This document shows positions 27,558-36,452 of a DNA stretch of 64,000 bases, in pieces. The notes under the pieces were generated by a model. The model did not search any database. It saw nothing but the letters and a program-made list of their open reading frames with translations, and was not told the DNA's origin. The stretch lies in assembly GCF_902706095.1 (NCBI RefSeq), contig NZ_CACSJP010000004.1, forward strand, positions 62,001 to 126,000, given 5' to 3'. Source of the stretch: Rhizobium sp. 18065 (lineage in GTDB: Bacteria; Pseudomonadota; Alphaproteobacteria; Rhizobiales; Rhizobiaceae). Positions within the stretch are counted from its first letter, which is position 1. The number at the start of each line of letters is the position of its first letter. Both the position numbers and the translations under genes were made by a program.

Positions 27558-28520
27558 ATGAACATTCTTCGTAAGCTTGCGCTCAGCGCAAGCGTGATTG
27601 CACTCGGCTGCACATCAGCCATGGCTGCCGATCTGACCGTCGGCTTTTCCCAGATCGGTTCGGAATCCGGCTGGCGCGCGGCGGAAACGTCGGTGACCAA
27701 GCAGGAAGCAGAAAAGCGTGGCATCACGCTGAAATTCGCCGATGCACAGCAGAAGCAGGAAAACCAGATCAAGGCGCTTCGCGGTTTCATCGCCCAGGGC
27801 GTTGACGCGATCCTCGTTGCTCCGGTGGTTGCCACCGGCTGGGAAGACGTGCTGACTGAAGCCAAGGAAGCCAATATTCCGGTCATCCTGCTCGACCGTG
27901 GCGTCGATGCACCGCAGGATCTCTACCTGACGTCGGTCGCATCCGACCAGGTCAAGGAAGGCCGCGTTGCCGGCGAATGGCTGGTCAAGGCCGTTGGCGA
28001 CAAGCCATGCAAGGTCGTTGAACTGCAGGGCACCGTCGGCTCGACGCCGGCGATCAACCGCAAGAAGGGCTTCGAAGAAGCGCTTGCCGGTCATGCCAAC
28101 ATCACCATCGCACGCAGCCAGACCGGCGACTTTACCCGCGCTAAGGGCAAGGAAGTCATGGAAGGCTTCATCAAGGCAGAAAATGGCGGCAAGGACATTT
28201 GCGCCATGTATGCCCATAACGATGACATGGCCGTCGGTGGCATCCAGGCGATCAAGGACGCGGGCCTGAAGCCAGGTACCGATATCCTCGTTGCCTCGAT
28301 CGACGCCGTTCCGGACATCTTCGCCGCCATGGTTGCCGGTGAAGCCAATGCCACCGTCGAACTGACCCCGAACATGGCCGGTCCCGCCTTCGACGCGCTG
28401 GCTGCCTTCCTCAAGGATGGCAAGGCGCCGGAGAAGTTCATCATCACGGAATCGAAGCTCTATACGCCTGCCGACAATCCGCAGGGCGAATACGACAGCC
28501 GCAAGGGTCTGGGCTACTAA
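27558..28520 (+). CDS. ytfQ: sugar ABC transporter substrate-binding protein (YtfQ type, galactofuranose-like)
   Basis: The 320-residue protein has a signal peptide ('MNILRKLALSASVIALGCTSAMA') and the ribose/galactose-binding-protein fold. The N-terminal 'LTVGFSQIGSESGWRAAETSV' and 'ADAQQKQENQIKALRGFIAQGVDAI' match YtfQ, the galactofuranose-binding protein of E. coli. AGGGAGGA precedes the ATG. The downstream order ATPase-permease-permease is the same as ytfR-ytfT-yjfF. The ligand is probably a furanose sugar (galactofuranose or arabinofuranose); this is inference from family. Confidence 0.88.
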   Translation: MNILRKLALSASVIALGCTSAMAADLTVGFSQIGSESGWRAAETSVTKQEAEKRGITLKFADAQQKQENQIKALRGFIAQGVDAILVAPVVATGWEDVLTEAKEANIPVILLDRGVDAPQDLYLTSVASDQVKEGRVAGEWLVKAVGDKPCKVVELQGTVGSTPAINRKKGFEEALAGHANITIARSQTGDFTRAKGKEVMEGFIKAENGGKDICAMYAHNDDMAVGGIQAIKDAGLKPGTDILVASIDAVPDIFAAMVAGEANATVELTPNMAGPAFDALAAFLKDGKAPEKFIITESKLYTPADNPQGEYDSRKGLGY

Positions 28521-28532
28521 GCTCCTCCTGGA

Positions 28533-28566
28533 ACGGCCCTGTCTGCCCAAAAGGCAGCGGGGCCGT
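28533..28566 (+). other. intercistronic hairpin between binding protein and ATPase
   Basis: ACGGCCC and GGGCCGT flank an inner CTGCC/GGCAG stem with a CAAAA loop. There is no U-tract after it, so it is more likely a 3'-end stabiliser or attenuator that leaves the binding protein more abundant than the membrane components than a full terminator. Confidence 0.55.
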
Positions 28567-28629
28567 CTCCGCTTTCACCCGAGTGCAATCGGGGTTAGCC
28601 TGCATGCATTCGAGGGGTGACGGAATCAC

Positions 28630-30150
28630 ATGACAGCAGTATCGGGGGTCGTGCTCGAAGCCCAGGGCATCACCAAGACATTCGGCAATCACACAGCCTT
28701 GAGCGGCGTGGATATCGCATTCCACAAGGGCGAAGTTCATGCACTGCTCGGCGAAAACGGCGCTGGCAAGTCCACACTGATCAAGATTTTGACCGGGGCC
28801 TATATCGCGGATTCCGGGGTCATTACCGTTGATGGCGAAACCGTCAGCTTCTCGACCCCGCAACAGGCCCAGGTACTGGGCATCGGCACGGTTTACCAGG
28901 AGGTGAACCTGCTGCCGAACATGACAGTCGTCGACAATCTCTTCATCGGCCGCCAACCGCGGCGGTTCGGTATCGTGGACCGACGCCGGATGGAGCGCGA
29001 CGCGCGCCAGATCCTGGCGACCTATGGCCTTGATATCGACGTCAGGGCAGAACTTTCGACCTTTTCGGTCGCCATACAGCAGATCATCGCGATTGCCCGT
29101 GCCGTCGAGCTCTCCGGCAAGGTGTTGATCCTCGATGAGCCAACGGCGAGCCTCGACCGATCCGAGGTGGAAAAGCTTTTCAGCATCATCCGGCAATTGC
29201 GCGACCGCGGCCTCGCCATCGTTTTCATCACCCACTTTCTCGATCAGGTCTTCGAGCTTTCCGACCGCGTCACGGTCTTGCGCAACGGTCGCCTGATCGG
29301 CACGGAATCGATCAAGTCGCTCGACCGCGCCAGCCTTGTGCGGATGATGCTGGGCAAGGACCTTGCCTTCCACCATGCCGAACTTCTCGGTGAAGAGGCG
29401 GCTGCCGGCGAAACGCTGATGACCTTCGAAAGCTTCGGTCTTGCCGGCAAGGTGCAGCCGTTCGATCTGAAGATCCACCGGGGCGAAGTCGTCGGCGTTG
29501 CAGGACTTCTCGGTTCCGGTCGAACCGAAATGGCGCGGCTTATGTTCGGTATCGACCATGCCGATAGCGGTACGCTGCATATCGACGGCAAGTCCCGGCA
29601 GGTGAAAAATCCGCGTGAGGCCGTCGAACTCGGCTTCGGCTTCTGCCCGGAGGATCGCAAGATCGACGGCATCTTCGGTGAACTTTCGGTGCGCGAAAAC
29701 ATCGTCATCGCCATGCAGGCGCGTCTCGGCTGGTTCCGGGCGCTGAACCATGACGAGCAGATCGAGATCGCCGGAAACTTCATCGAGGCGCTCGACATCC
29801 GAACAGCCTCTGCCGAACTGCCGGTCAAGCTGCTGTCGGGCGGCAACCAGCAGAAGGTCATCCTTGCCCGCTGGCTGGCGACCGATCCGCGCTTCCTGAT
29901 CCTCGACGAGCCGACGCGTGGCATCGATGTCGGCGCCCACGCCGAAATCGTCCGCATGATCACCCGACTGCGCGAAGACGGCCTGGCGCTTGTCGTCATC
30001 TCGTCCGAACTCGACGAAATCGTCAGCTATTCCTCGCGCGTGGTGGTGATGCGCGACCGCAAGATGGTCGCCGAACTGCATGGCGCCGACATCACTCCGG
30101 GCGTGATCGTCCAGACAATTGCCGCCCAGCCGGCGGAGGCCGAGGCATGA
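28630..30150 (+). CDS. ytfR: sugar ABC transporter ATP-binding protein, two-domain (YtfR type)
   Basis: The 506-residue protein has two ABC domains. The first has Walker A 'GENGAGKST', a Q-loop and 'ILDEPTASLD'; the second has the degenerate P-loop 'GLLGSGRTEMA', signature 'LSGGNQQKV' and 'ILDEPTRGIDVGA'. This is the RbsA/MglA/YtfR architecture. It energises sugar import with the two permeases that follow. It overlaps the first permease by ATGA. Confidence 0.9.
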   Translation: MTAVSGVVLEAQGITKTFGNHTALSGVDIAFHKGEVHALLGENGAGKSTLIKILTGAYIADSGVITVDGETVSFSTPQQAQVLGIGTVYQEVNLLPNMTVVDNLFIGRQPRRFGIVDRRRMERDARQILATYGLDIDVRAELSTFSVAIQQIIAIARAVELSGKVLILDEPTASLDRSEVEKLFSIIRQLRDRGLAIVFITHFLDQVFELSDRVTVLRNGRLIGTESIKSLDRASLVRMMLGKDLAFHHAELLGEEAAAGETLMTFESFGLAGKVQPFDLKIHRGEVVGVAGLLGSGRTEMARLMFGIDHADSGTLHIDGKSRQVKNPREAVELGFGFCPEDRKIDGIFGELSVRENIVIAMQARLGWFRALNHDEQIEIAGNFIEALDIRTASAELPVKLLSGGNQQKVILARWLATDPRFLILDEPTRGIDVGAHAEIVRMITRLREDGLALVVISSELDEIVSYSSRVVVMRDRKMVAELHGADITPGVIVQTIAAQPAEAEA

Positions 30151-31154
30151 AAAGACTGCAATTTTCCCGTATCATTTCGCCGCAACTGCTGGCGCTTGCC
30201 GGTGTGCTGCTGTTCAACTGGATCGTCTTTCCGGGCTTCTTCGACGTCACCTGGAAAGATGGCCGCCTGTTTGGCAGCATGATCGACGTGATCAATCGCG
30301 GTGCACCGGTGGCCATCCTTGCCATCGGTATGACGGCGATCATCGCGACGAAGGGGGTCGACCTCTCCGTCGGCGCGGTAATGGCAGTGGCCGGCGCCGT
30401 GGCCGCGACCTTTGCTGTCGCCGGGCAACCACTCATCGTCATCCTTGCCGCCGCACTTGCCTGCGGTATCGTCTGCGGTCTGTGGAATGGTGCGCTCGTC
30501 GCCTATCTCGGCATTCAGCCCTTTGTCGCGACGCTGGTGCTGATGGTCGCCGGACGCGGTGTGGCGCAGCTGATCACCGAGGGGTCGATCGTTACTTTCT
30601 CCGATCCCGCTCTGATCTTTGTCGGCACGGGATCGGTGCTCGGGCTTCCCATGCCGGCAGTGATCGCGATCGTTCTGATGATCATCGCGCATATCGTCAT
30701 GCGCCGCACTGCGATCGGGCTTTTTATCGAGGCGATCGGCACCAATCTTTCGGCGGCCAATTATACCGGCCTTCGCAGTCGGGCGTTGATGATGTGCATC
30801 TATGCGTTTGGCGGCTTCTGCGCGGCGATCGCCGGGATCATCGCAGCCGCCGACATTCGGGGCGCTGATGCCAACAATGCCGGTCTCTGGCTTGAACTCG
30901 ACGCGATCCTCGCCGTGGTCATCGGTGGTACGTCGCTGCTCGGCGGGCGTTTCTCGATCCCGATGTCGGTGCTCGGGGCTGTGATCATCCAGGCAATGAA
31001 CACCGGTGTTCTCGTTTCCGGTTTCCCGCCCGAGTTCAACCTCATCGTCAAGGCCGGCATGATCATCATCATCCTCGTCCTGCAGTCGGCGCGCATCGCC
31101 CAAGCCCTCGGTCGCAAGTTCGGCCCCAGACAGACTTCGGAACAGACACGATGA
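30147..31154 (+). CDS. ytfT: sugar ABC transporter permease (YtfT type)
   Basis: The 335-residue multi-spanning protein is of the RbsC/AraH branched permease class, with 'GVDLSVGAVMAVAGAVAA' in the conserved cytoplasmic region and 'GGTSLLGGRFSIPMSVLGA' near the C-terminus. It overlaps the ATPase gene and the next permease by ATGA at both ends. It forms half of the sugar channel. Confidence 0.9.
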   Translation: MKRLQFSRIISPQLLALAGVLLFNWIVFPGFFDVTWKDGRLFGSMIDVINRGAPVAILAIGMTAIIATKGVDLSVGAVMAVAGAVAATFAVAGQPLIVILAAALACGIVCGLWNGALVAYLGIQPFVATLVLMVAGRGVAQLITEGSIVTFSDPALIFVGTGSVLGLPMPAVIAIVLMIIAHIVMRRTAIGLFIEAIGTNLSAANYTGLRSRALMMCIYAFGGFCAAIAGIIAAADIRGADANNAGLWLELDAILAVVIGGTSLLGGRFSIPMSVLGAVIIQAMNTGVLVSGFPPEFNLIVKAGMIIIILVLQSARIAQALGRKFGPRQTSEQTR

Positions 31155-32131
31155 ACCCGCGCTATCGCCCGCTCGCTGCCACCACGCTTATCTTCATCAT
31201 CGCTTACGCGCTGTGCATCTTCCAATATCCGGGCATGTGGTCGACCCGGGTGTTCGGCAACTTTCTGACGGACAATGCCTTTCTCGGCATTGCCGCCGTC
31301 GGTGCCACTTTTGTCATCCTGTCCGGTGGCATCGACCTCTCCGTCGGTGCGATCATTGGCCTGACCGGCGTGGTGACGGCCATCCTGATTTCCTGGCTCG
31401 GCCTGCATCCGCTTCTGGTCTTCGCCATCGTTCTGGTCTTGGCGGCATCGTTCGGCGCCGGCATGGGAGCGGTCATTCATTTCCTGCAGGTGCCGCCGTT
31501 CATCGTCACGCTGGCCGGCATGTTTCTCGCCCGTGGTCTCGCTTCGGTGCTGACCCAGGATTCGATCCCGATCGACCACGAGTTCTACCGGACAATCTCG
31601 ACGCTCTATTTCAAGCTTCCAGGCGGCGGGCGGTTGAGCTTCATCGGCATGCTGATGCTGGCGACGTTCGTGATCTGTGGCCTGATCGCGCACAAGACCC
31701 GCTTCGGTTCCTATGTCTACGCGATCGGTGGCAATGCGACCTCAGCCTCGCTGATGGGCGTTCCAACCGGGCATGTGACGATTGGCATCTATGCGCTGTC
31801 ATCGTTCCTCGGCGGTCTGGCGGGCATCGTCTACTCGCTCTATACATCGGCCGGGTATCCCCTGGCAGCCGTCGGCATCGAACTTGACTCGATTGCAGCC
31901 GTGGTGATAGGCGGGACCCTGTTGACGGGCGGTTACGGGTTTATTTTTGGAACCCTGATCGGGGTCATGCTGCAGGGCCTCGTCCAGACCTATATCGTCT
32001 TTGACGGCACGCTCTCCAGTTGGTGGACCAAAATTGCCATCGGGTTCCTGCTGTTTATGTTCATCCTGCTTCAGAAGCTTGTCTTCAGCGCGCAATCCGG
32101 ACGTTCGCGATTGAAGAAAGGCCCCGCATGA
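31151..32131 (+). CDS. yjfF: sugar ABC transporter permease (YjfF type)
   Basis: The 326-residue permease is similar in layout to its neighbour, with 'GGIDLSVGAIIGLTGVV' and 'VVIGGTLLTGGYGFIFGTLIGVML'. The pairing of two different RbsC-class permeases after a YtfR-type ATPase is characteristic of the ytfQRT-yjfF system. Its stop overlaps the GntR gene start as ATGA. Confidence 0.9.
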   Translation: MNPRYRPLAATTLIFIIAYALCIFQYPGMWSTRVFGNFLTDNAFLGIAAVGATFVILSGGIDLSVGAIIGLTGVVTAILISWLGLHPLLVFAIVLVLAASFGAGMGAVIHFLQVPPFIVTLAGMFLARGLASVLTQDSIPIDHEFYRTISTLYFKLPGGGRLSFIGMLMLATFVICGLIAHKTRFGSYVYAIGGNATSASLMGVPTGHVTIGIYALSSFLGGLAGIVYSLYTSAGYPLAAVGIELDSIAAVVIGGTLLTGGYGFIFGTLIGVMLQGLVQTYIVFDGTLSSWWTKIAIGFLLFMFILLQKLVFSAQSGRSRLKKGPA

Positions 32132-32862
32132 GTGAGCCGGGGAGCCTTCTTCGCTCCCTGTCCGGGCGGTCGACGGCACGAAACTTCCATTCGCATGTGA
32201 TCAATGAAATCGGCGCCGGCGTTATCTCCGGTCGCTATGCGATAGGCTCCGTGCTGCCGAATGATGCCGAGCTGATGGCCGATTTCGAGGTCTCCCGCAC
32301 AGTCCTGCGCGAGGCCTTGAAAACGCTCGAGGCCAAGGGTCTGCTGGAGGCGCGCCCCAAGGTCGGGACCAAGGTTTCGCAGAGGAACCGGTGGAACCTG
32401 TACGACCCCCAGGTGCTGGCCTGGCATCTCGAGGCGCCGGCCGACGAGGAGTTCCTCATCGGCATGCAGGAGGTCCGCCGGGCGCTGGAGCCGCTGGCAG
32501 CAGGCCAGGCCGCCAAGCGTCGTTCTGCCGACCAGATCCGCCTGATGCTCTACTGGATCCGGCAGATGGAGACGTCGCTTTCCTCGGCGCAGAATTTTGT
32601 CCTGGCCGATTTCGAACTGCACCGGATCATCGCGGACGCCGCACATAATCCGTTTTTGCGGGCGCTCTACGGCGTGATCGAACTGTCGCATGCCTTCGCC
32701 TATCAGCGGTTGGTGCAGCAACCGGACGAAGAAGCGCTTCTGCCGTTTCTCGACAAGCACCGCGCCCTGGTCATGCGCATCGAATACGGCGACGAGGCGG
32801 GCGCCCGCAATGCCATGCTCGACACGATCGCGCATGATTGCGCCATGGCATTGCTCCGGTAG
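32128..32862 (+). CDS. GntR-family regulator (FadR/FCD subfamily)
   Basis: The 244-residue product has an N-terminal winged helix ('INEIGAGVISGRYAIGSVLPNDAELMADFEVSRTVLREALKTLEAKGLLEARPKVGTKV' region, about residues 28-85) and an FCD ligand-binding domain with likely metal ligands in 'LADFELHRIIADAAHN' and 'DKHRALV'. It is the last gene of the sugar transport operon, joined by ATGA, and probably represses it through the two palindromes at 27384-27458 until the sugar or a derivative binds. The regulator-site pairing is inferred. Confidence 0.85.
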   Translation: MSEPGSLLRSLSGRSTARNFHSHVINEIGAGVISGRYAIGSVLPNDAELMADFEVSRTVLREALKTLEAKGLLEARPKVGTKVSQRNRWNLYDPQVLAWHLEAPADEEFLIGMQEVRRALEPLAAGQAAKRRSADQIRLMLYWIRQMETSLSSAQNFVLADFELHRIIADAAHNPFLRALYGVIELSHAFAYQRLVQQPDEEALLPFLDKHRALVMRIEYGDEAGARNAMLDTIAHDCAMALLR

Positions 32863-32886
32863 TGTTACGGCAGAGAGGGCTGCAAT

Positions 32887-34035
32887 TCAGCTCTTCAGCG
32901 CCGCTTCCATTCGCTCGAGACCTTCGGTGATCAGCGAACGCGGGCACCCGAAATTGATGCGCAGATACTGGCCGTAATCCGCCCCGAAATCCGAGCCGGC
33001 ACTGAATGCCACCTTGCCCTTGTCGAGGAAGAAGCGCTGTGGTGCATCCGCGAGATCGAGTGCCGAGCAATCCAGCCAGGCGAGATAGGTGCTTTCGGCG
33101 GCAATCATCCGGATCTTGGGGAAGCGGCGGGCGATCTCGGCCTGCAGGTAGTCGCGGTTACCTTCGAGATAGGCGATCAACTGTCTCCGCCATTCATCTG
33201 CGCTTTCGTAAGCGGCCAATGTCGCTTGCAAGCCGAAAACATTGACGCTGTCGACCAGGCCGCTTCGGGCGGCGTTGACCCGCTGGCGAAGCGCAGGGTC
33301 CTGGATGACGGCGAAGGAAGTCTTAAGACCGGCGATATTGTAGGTCTTGCTGGCCGACATCAGGGTCACGGTCCGCCTGGCAATCTCCGGAGACAGGGAG
33401 GCGATCGGAATGTGCTTACGGCCGTCAAAGACAAGCTCGCAATGGATCTCATCGGAAATCAGCAGCAGGTCGTGGCGAATGCAGGCATCGGCAATCAGGG
33501 CCAGTTCCGTGGCCGTGAAGACTTTGCCGGTCGGATTATGCGGATTGCAGAAGAGGAAGGCTTTCGAACGGGCGAAGCCTGATTCCAGGGCTTGTTCATC
33601 GATGACATAGCCGGCCTGACTCGGCATCAGCGGCGCCTCGACAGATGTCAGGCCCCAGTGCTTGTGGGCGGTCAGGATCGGATTGTAGATCGGCGTCTGG
33701 ATCAGCAGTCCTTCGCCTGCTTCAAGTTCCGAATTCAGAGCCATGTTGAAGCCCGCTTCGACGCCGGGCAGGAAGATGATATCGTCGGCCGCAATCTGCC
33801 AGCCGTATTTTTCGTCCATATCGGCGACGATCCGCGACCGAACCTCGTCCTGCGGCAGGCAATAGCCGAAGAACGGATGGTCCATCCGCTTTTTCATCGC
33901 ATCGATCACCGGGGGCGGTGCGGCGAAATCCATGTCCGCAATCCACATCGGCAGAATGTCGTCGCCGTAGAGCGCCCACTTCTTGCTGCCGGTGTGTTTG
34001 CGGTCGTGGACGGTGTCGAAGTCGAAGCTGGTCAT
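32887..34035 (-). CDS. PatB/MalY-type aminotransferase or cystathionine beta-lyase
   Basis: The 382-residue product from the ATG at 34035 is a class I/II PLP enzyme: 'FGYCLPQDEVRSRIVADMDEKYGW', 'LFCNPHNPTGKVF', 'LISDEIHCELVFDG' and the PLP lysine in 'MSASKTYNIAGLKTSF'. 'MWIADMDFAAPPPVIDAMKKR' near the N-terminus is typical of the MalY/PatB C-S lyase branch. Residues upstream of this ATG in the open frame look non-coding. It stands alone, convergent with the GntR gene. Whether it acts as a C-S lyase or an aminotransferase cannot be told. Confidence 0.85.
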   Translation of the reverse strand: MTSFDFDTVHDRKHTGSKKWALYGDDILPMWIADMDFAAPPPVIDAMKKRMDHPFFGYCLPQDEVRSRIVADMDEKYGWQIAADDIIFLPGVEAGFNMALNSELEAGEGLLIQTPIYNPILTAHKHWGLTSVEAPLMPSQAGYVIDEQALESGFARSKAFLFCNPHNPTGKVFTATELALIADACIRHDLLLISDEIHCELVFDGRKHIPIASLSPEIARRTVTLMSASKTYNIAGLKTSFAVIQDPALRQRVNAARSGLVDSVNVFGLQATLAAYESADEWRRQLIAYLEGNRDYLQAEIARRFPKIRMIAAESTYLAWLDCSALDLADAPQRFFLDKGKVAFSAGSDFGADYGQYLRINFGCPRSLITEGLERMEAALKS

Positions 34036-34325
34036 GGTGCGCGGGGATCCCGGGTGTCGGTGGTAAAAGAGCGACGAAATCGCTAGCACAAGTCTTTTTC
34101 GCGCGGGCAGGAAAATTGTCCCCATGACAGGCGATGACAGTTCGGGAAAGGCTGTTGGATCGATGCAGGGCATCGAACGCGTGCTCAAAAACTGGGCTTG
34201 ATATGCCGAATTTATCCAAAATGTATGCACATTGAAATCGGTGGGAAGTTAGCGGCGTGTCATTTCGTTGATTTCATATGGTTTTTCCGTATGGCACGCG
34301 GATTGCTTGTTTTTGCTTGAGTTGG
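34036..34325. other. intergenic region, promoters for divergent units
   Basis: This 290-base stretch separates the aminotransferase gene (minus) from the guanidine riboswitch (plus). It should contain both promoters. No open frame with a recognisable product was seen, and no clear promoter hexamers could be assigned. Confidence 0.4.
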
Positions 34326-34437
34326 TGGCTAGGGTTCCGGTGCATTCACGCATGCTGGTCCGAGAGCTGCCACCGGCAGGGGAGACATCCTTGTCGGATG
34401 CACGGCGGGATAAAAGCCCGGGAGACCTCGTTAGCCA
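34326..34437 (+). ncRNA. guanidine-I riboswitch (ykkC class)
   Basis: The conserved blocks of the ykkC/guanidine-I aptamer are present in order: CTAGGGTTCCGG (34329-34340), CTGGTCCGAGAG (34355-34366) and ACGGCGGGATAAAAGCCCGG (34402-34421), closed by a P1 stem TGGCTA (34326-34331) with TAGCCA (34432-34437). The class binds free guanidinium and turns on guanidine transport or degradation genes. It lies directly upstream of the ABC-carboxylase-allophanate hydrolase operon, which is a known genetic context for this class. Confidence 0.95.
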
Positions 34438-34466
34438 AGGGATTGGCGGCGCTGGTCTATGCCGAT

Positions 34467-34491
34467 CCCTTTTTGGACAAAACAAAAAGGG
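34467..34491 (+). promoter_or_regulatory. ribosome-site-masking hairpin (riboswitch expression platform)
   Basis: CCCTTTTTG (34467-34475) and CAAAAAGGG (34483-34491) form a nine-base stem that buries the AAGGGG ribosome site used by the ATG at 34500. The left arm can instead pair with AAGGGAT (34437-34443) just after the aptamer through ATCCCTT (34465-34471), which would free the site. This points to translational control. The folding is by eye. Confidence 0.6.
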
Positions 34492-34499
34492 GAATTTCA

Positions 34500-35573
34500 A
34501 TGCAGACTTTTTCGAAGCTTCTTTCCATCGCCGCGTTGACATCAGCGATCGCGCTGTCCGGTCTTGGTCCGGCGCAGGCCGAAGCGAAGAAGGATTTCAA
34601 GGTTGCCTGGTCGATCTATGTCGGCTGGATGCCATGGGGCTATGCCAACGACAAGGGCATCGTGAAGAAGTGGGCCGACAAATACGGCATCAATATCGAG
34701 GTGACACAGTTCAACGACTATGTTGAGTCGATGAACCAATACACTGCCGGCGCCTTCGATGCGGTCACGCTGACCAATATGGACGGCCTGTCGATCCCGG
34801 CTGCCGGTGGCGTGGATACGACTGCCGTCATCGTCGGTGATTTTTCCAGCGGCAATGACGCGGTCATCCTGAAGGGCAAAGACAAGCTCGAGGATATCAA
34901 GGGTTCGAACGTCAATCTGGTCGAGTTTTCCGTGTCGCACTACCTGCTGGCGCGCGCGCTCGAGACCATTGGTTCCTCGGAGCGTGACGTGAAGGTGGTC
35001 AATACTTCGGATGCCGACATGGTCGGCGCCTACAAGGCCGACGACGTCAACGCTGTCGTGACCTGGAACCCGCTGGTCGCCAGCATCATGGAGGATCCGT
35101 CGGCCAAGAAGGTGTTCGACAGTTCGCAGATCCCCGGCGAGATCATCGACCTGATGGTCGCCAATTCCGATGTGCTCAAGGATAATCCCGATTTCGGCAA
35201 GGCGCTTGCCGGCATCTGGTACGACACCATGGCCGTGATGACCGCCGACACGGATGAAGGCAAGGCGGCGCGGACCGCAATGGGTGCTGCCTCCGGGACT
35301 GATCTTGCCGGCTTCGAAAGCCAGATGGCGGCAACCAAGCTGTTCGACAAGGCAGCCGATGCGGTGGCCTTCACCACATCGCCGGATCTGTCGAAGACCA
35401 TGGACCTTGTGCGGGCCTTCCTGTTCGAAAAGGGTCTGCTCGGCAGCGGTGCTGCTTCGGCCGACGTGATCGGCATCGAAATGCCGGACGGCTCGGTGCT
35501 TGGCGACAAGGAGAACGTCAAGTTCCGCTTCACCGCCACCTACATGGATGCAGCCGCCAAGGGCGCGCTCTGA
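34500..35573 (+). CDS. ABC transporter substrate-binding protein, NitT/TauT class, probable guanidine binding
   Basis: The 357-residue protein has a signal peptide ('MQTFSKLLSIAALTSAIALSGLGPAQA') and the NMT1/SsuA-like fold pattern ('WGYANDKGIVKKWADKYGINIEVTQFNDYVESMNQYTAGAFDAVTLTN'). The start is an ATG at 34500 with AAAAGGGG upstream, the site masked by the riboswitch hairpin; the longer open frame starts inside the aptamer and is not used. As the first gene after a guanidine-I riboswitch, with its own permease and ATPase, it is inferred to capture guanidine. These systems are often annotated as urea, nitrate or taurine transporters. Confidence 0.88.
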   Translation: MQTFSKLLSIAALTSAIALSGLGPAQAEAKKDFKVAWSIYVGWMPWGYANDKGIVKKWADKYGINIEVTQFNDYVESMNQYTAGAFDAVTLTNMDGLSIPAAGGVDTTAVIVGDFSSGNDAVILKGKDKLEDIKGSNVNLVEFSVSHYLLARALETIGSSERDVKVVNTSDADMVGAYKADDVNAVVTWNPLVASIMEDPSAKKVFDSSQIPGEIIDLMVANSDVLKDNPDFGKALAGIWYDTMAVMTADTDEGKAARTAMGAASGTDLAGFESQMAATKLFDKAADAVAFTTSPDLSKTMDLVRAFLFEKGLLGSGAASADVIGIEMPDGSVLGDKENVKFRFTATYMDAAAKGAL

Positions 35574-35582
35574 TTTCAGCGA

Positions 35583-35605
35583 GGCCGGGCAATTATCGCC
35601 CGGCC
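35583..35605 (+). other. intercistronic hairpin after the guanidine binding-protein gene
   Basis: GGCCGGGC (35583-35590) and GCCCGGCC (35598-35605) form a perfect eight-base stem with a seven-base loop and no U-tract. It probably stabilises the upstream mRNA so that more binding protein is made than permease. Confidence 0.55.
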
Positions 35606-35633
35606 CCTGGCTGTCTTCGATGGAGGTTTCCCG

Positions 35634-36452
35634 ATGCGCTGGATCAATGCACGGCCGAGCAATGGCGCCCGTCTGGCGCTGACGCTTGCGCCTTTCGCCC
35701 TTGTGCTGATCGCCTATGCCATGGGTTCGGCGGCGCGGCTGGCGGACAATGCCAATGACAAGCTTCTGCCTGGCTTTGCCGGATTTGCCGAGGCGATCAA
35801 TCGGCTGGCCTTTGTCGCCGATCCGCGCACGGGCGACTACATTCTCTGGGCCGATACTGTGGCGAGCCTGCTGCGCCTGTCTGCCGGGCTCGGCATCTCG
35901 ACGCTGATTGCGCTGATCATCGGCATGCTGATCGGCATGCTGCCATATCTGCGTGCGCTGCTGGCGCCATTTGTCGCGGCGGTCTCGATGGTGCCGCCTT
36001 TGGCTCTGCTGCCGATCCTGTTCATCGTGATGGGACTTGGCGAAGCCTCCAAGGTGACGTTGATCGTCATCGGGGTCGCGCCGATCATGATCCGCGATCT
36101 GGCGCTGAAAGCGCTGGAGTTGCCGCGCGAACAGATCATCAAGGCCGAAACGCTGGGCGGCAATTCCTGGCAGATCGCCTTGCGTGTCGTGCTGCCGCAG
36201 ATCCTGCCACGGCTTTTGACCTGCCTGCGCCTGCAGCTTGGGCCCGCATGGCTGTTCCTGATCGCAGCAGAGGCGATTTCGTCCGATAGTGGTCTCGGTT
36301 ACCGCATCTTCCTGGTTCGCCGCTATCTGGCGATGGATGTGATCTTTCCCTACGTGCTGTGGATCACGCTGCTTGCCGTGTTGACCGACTACCTGCTCGA
36401 CCGCCTGCGCGTCGCTGTCTTCCCCTGGTCGGAGCTGGAGAAGCAGGCATGA
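35634..36452 (+). CDS. ABC transporter permease, NitT/TauT class, probable guanidine uptake
   Basis: The 272-residue permease has about six membrane segments, with 'ALPILFIVMGLGEASKVTLIVIGVAPIMI' and the EAA-type loop 'LPREQIIKAETLGGNSWQIALRVVLPQILP', as in SsuC/TauC. GGAGG precedes the ATG. The gene overlaps the ATPase start by ATGA. It would form a homodimeric channel for the riboswitch-controlled importer. Confidence 0.9.
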   Translation: MRWINARPSNGARLALTLAPFALVLIAYAMGSAARLADNANDKLLPGFAGFAEAINRLAFVADPRTGDYILWADTVASLLRLSAGLGISTLIALIIGMLIGMLPYLRALLAPFVAAVSMVPPLALLPILFIVMGLGEASKVTLIVIGVAPIMIRDLALKALELPREQIIKAETLGGNSWQIALRVVLPQILPRLLTCLRLQLGPAWLFLIAAEAISSDSGLGYRIFLVRRYLAMDVIFPYVLWITLLAVLTDYLLDRLRVAVFPWSELEKQA

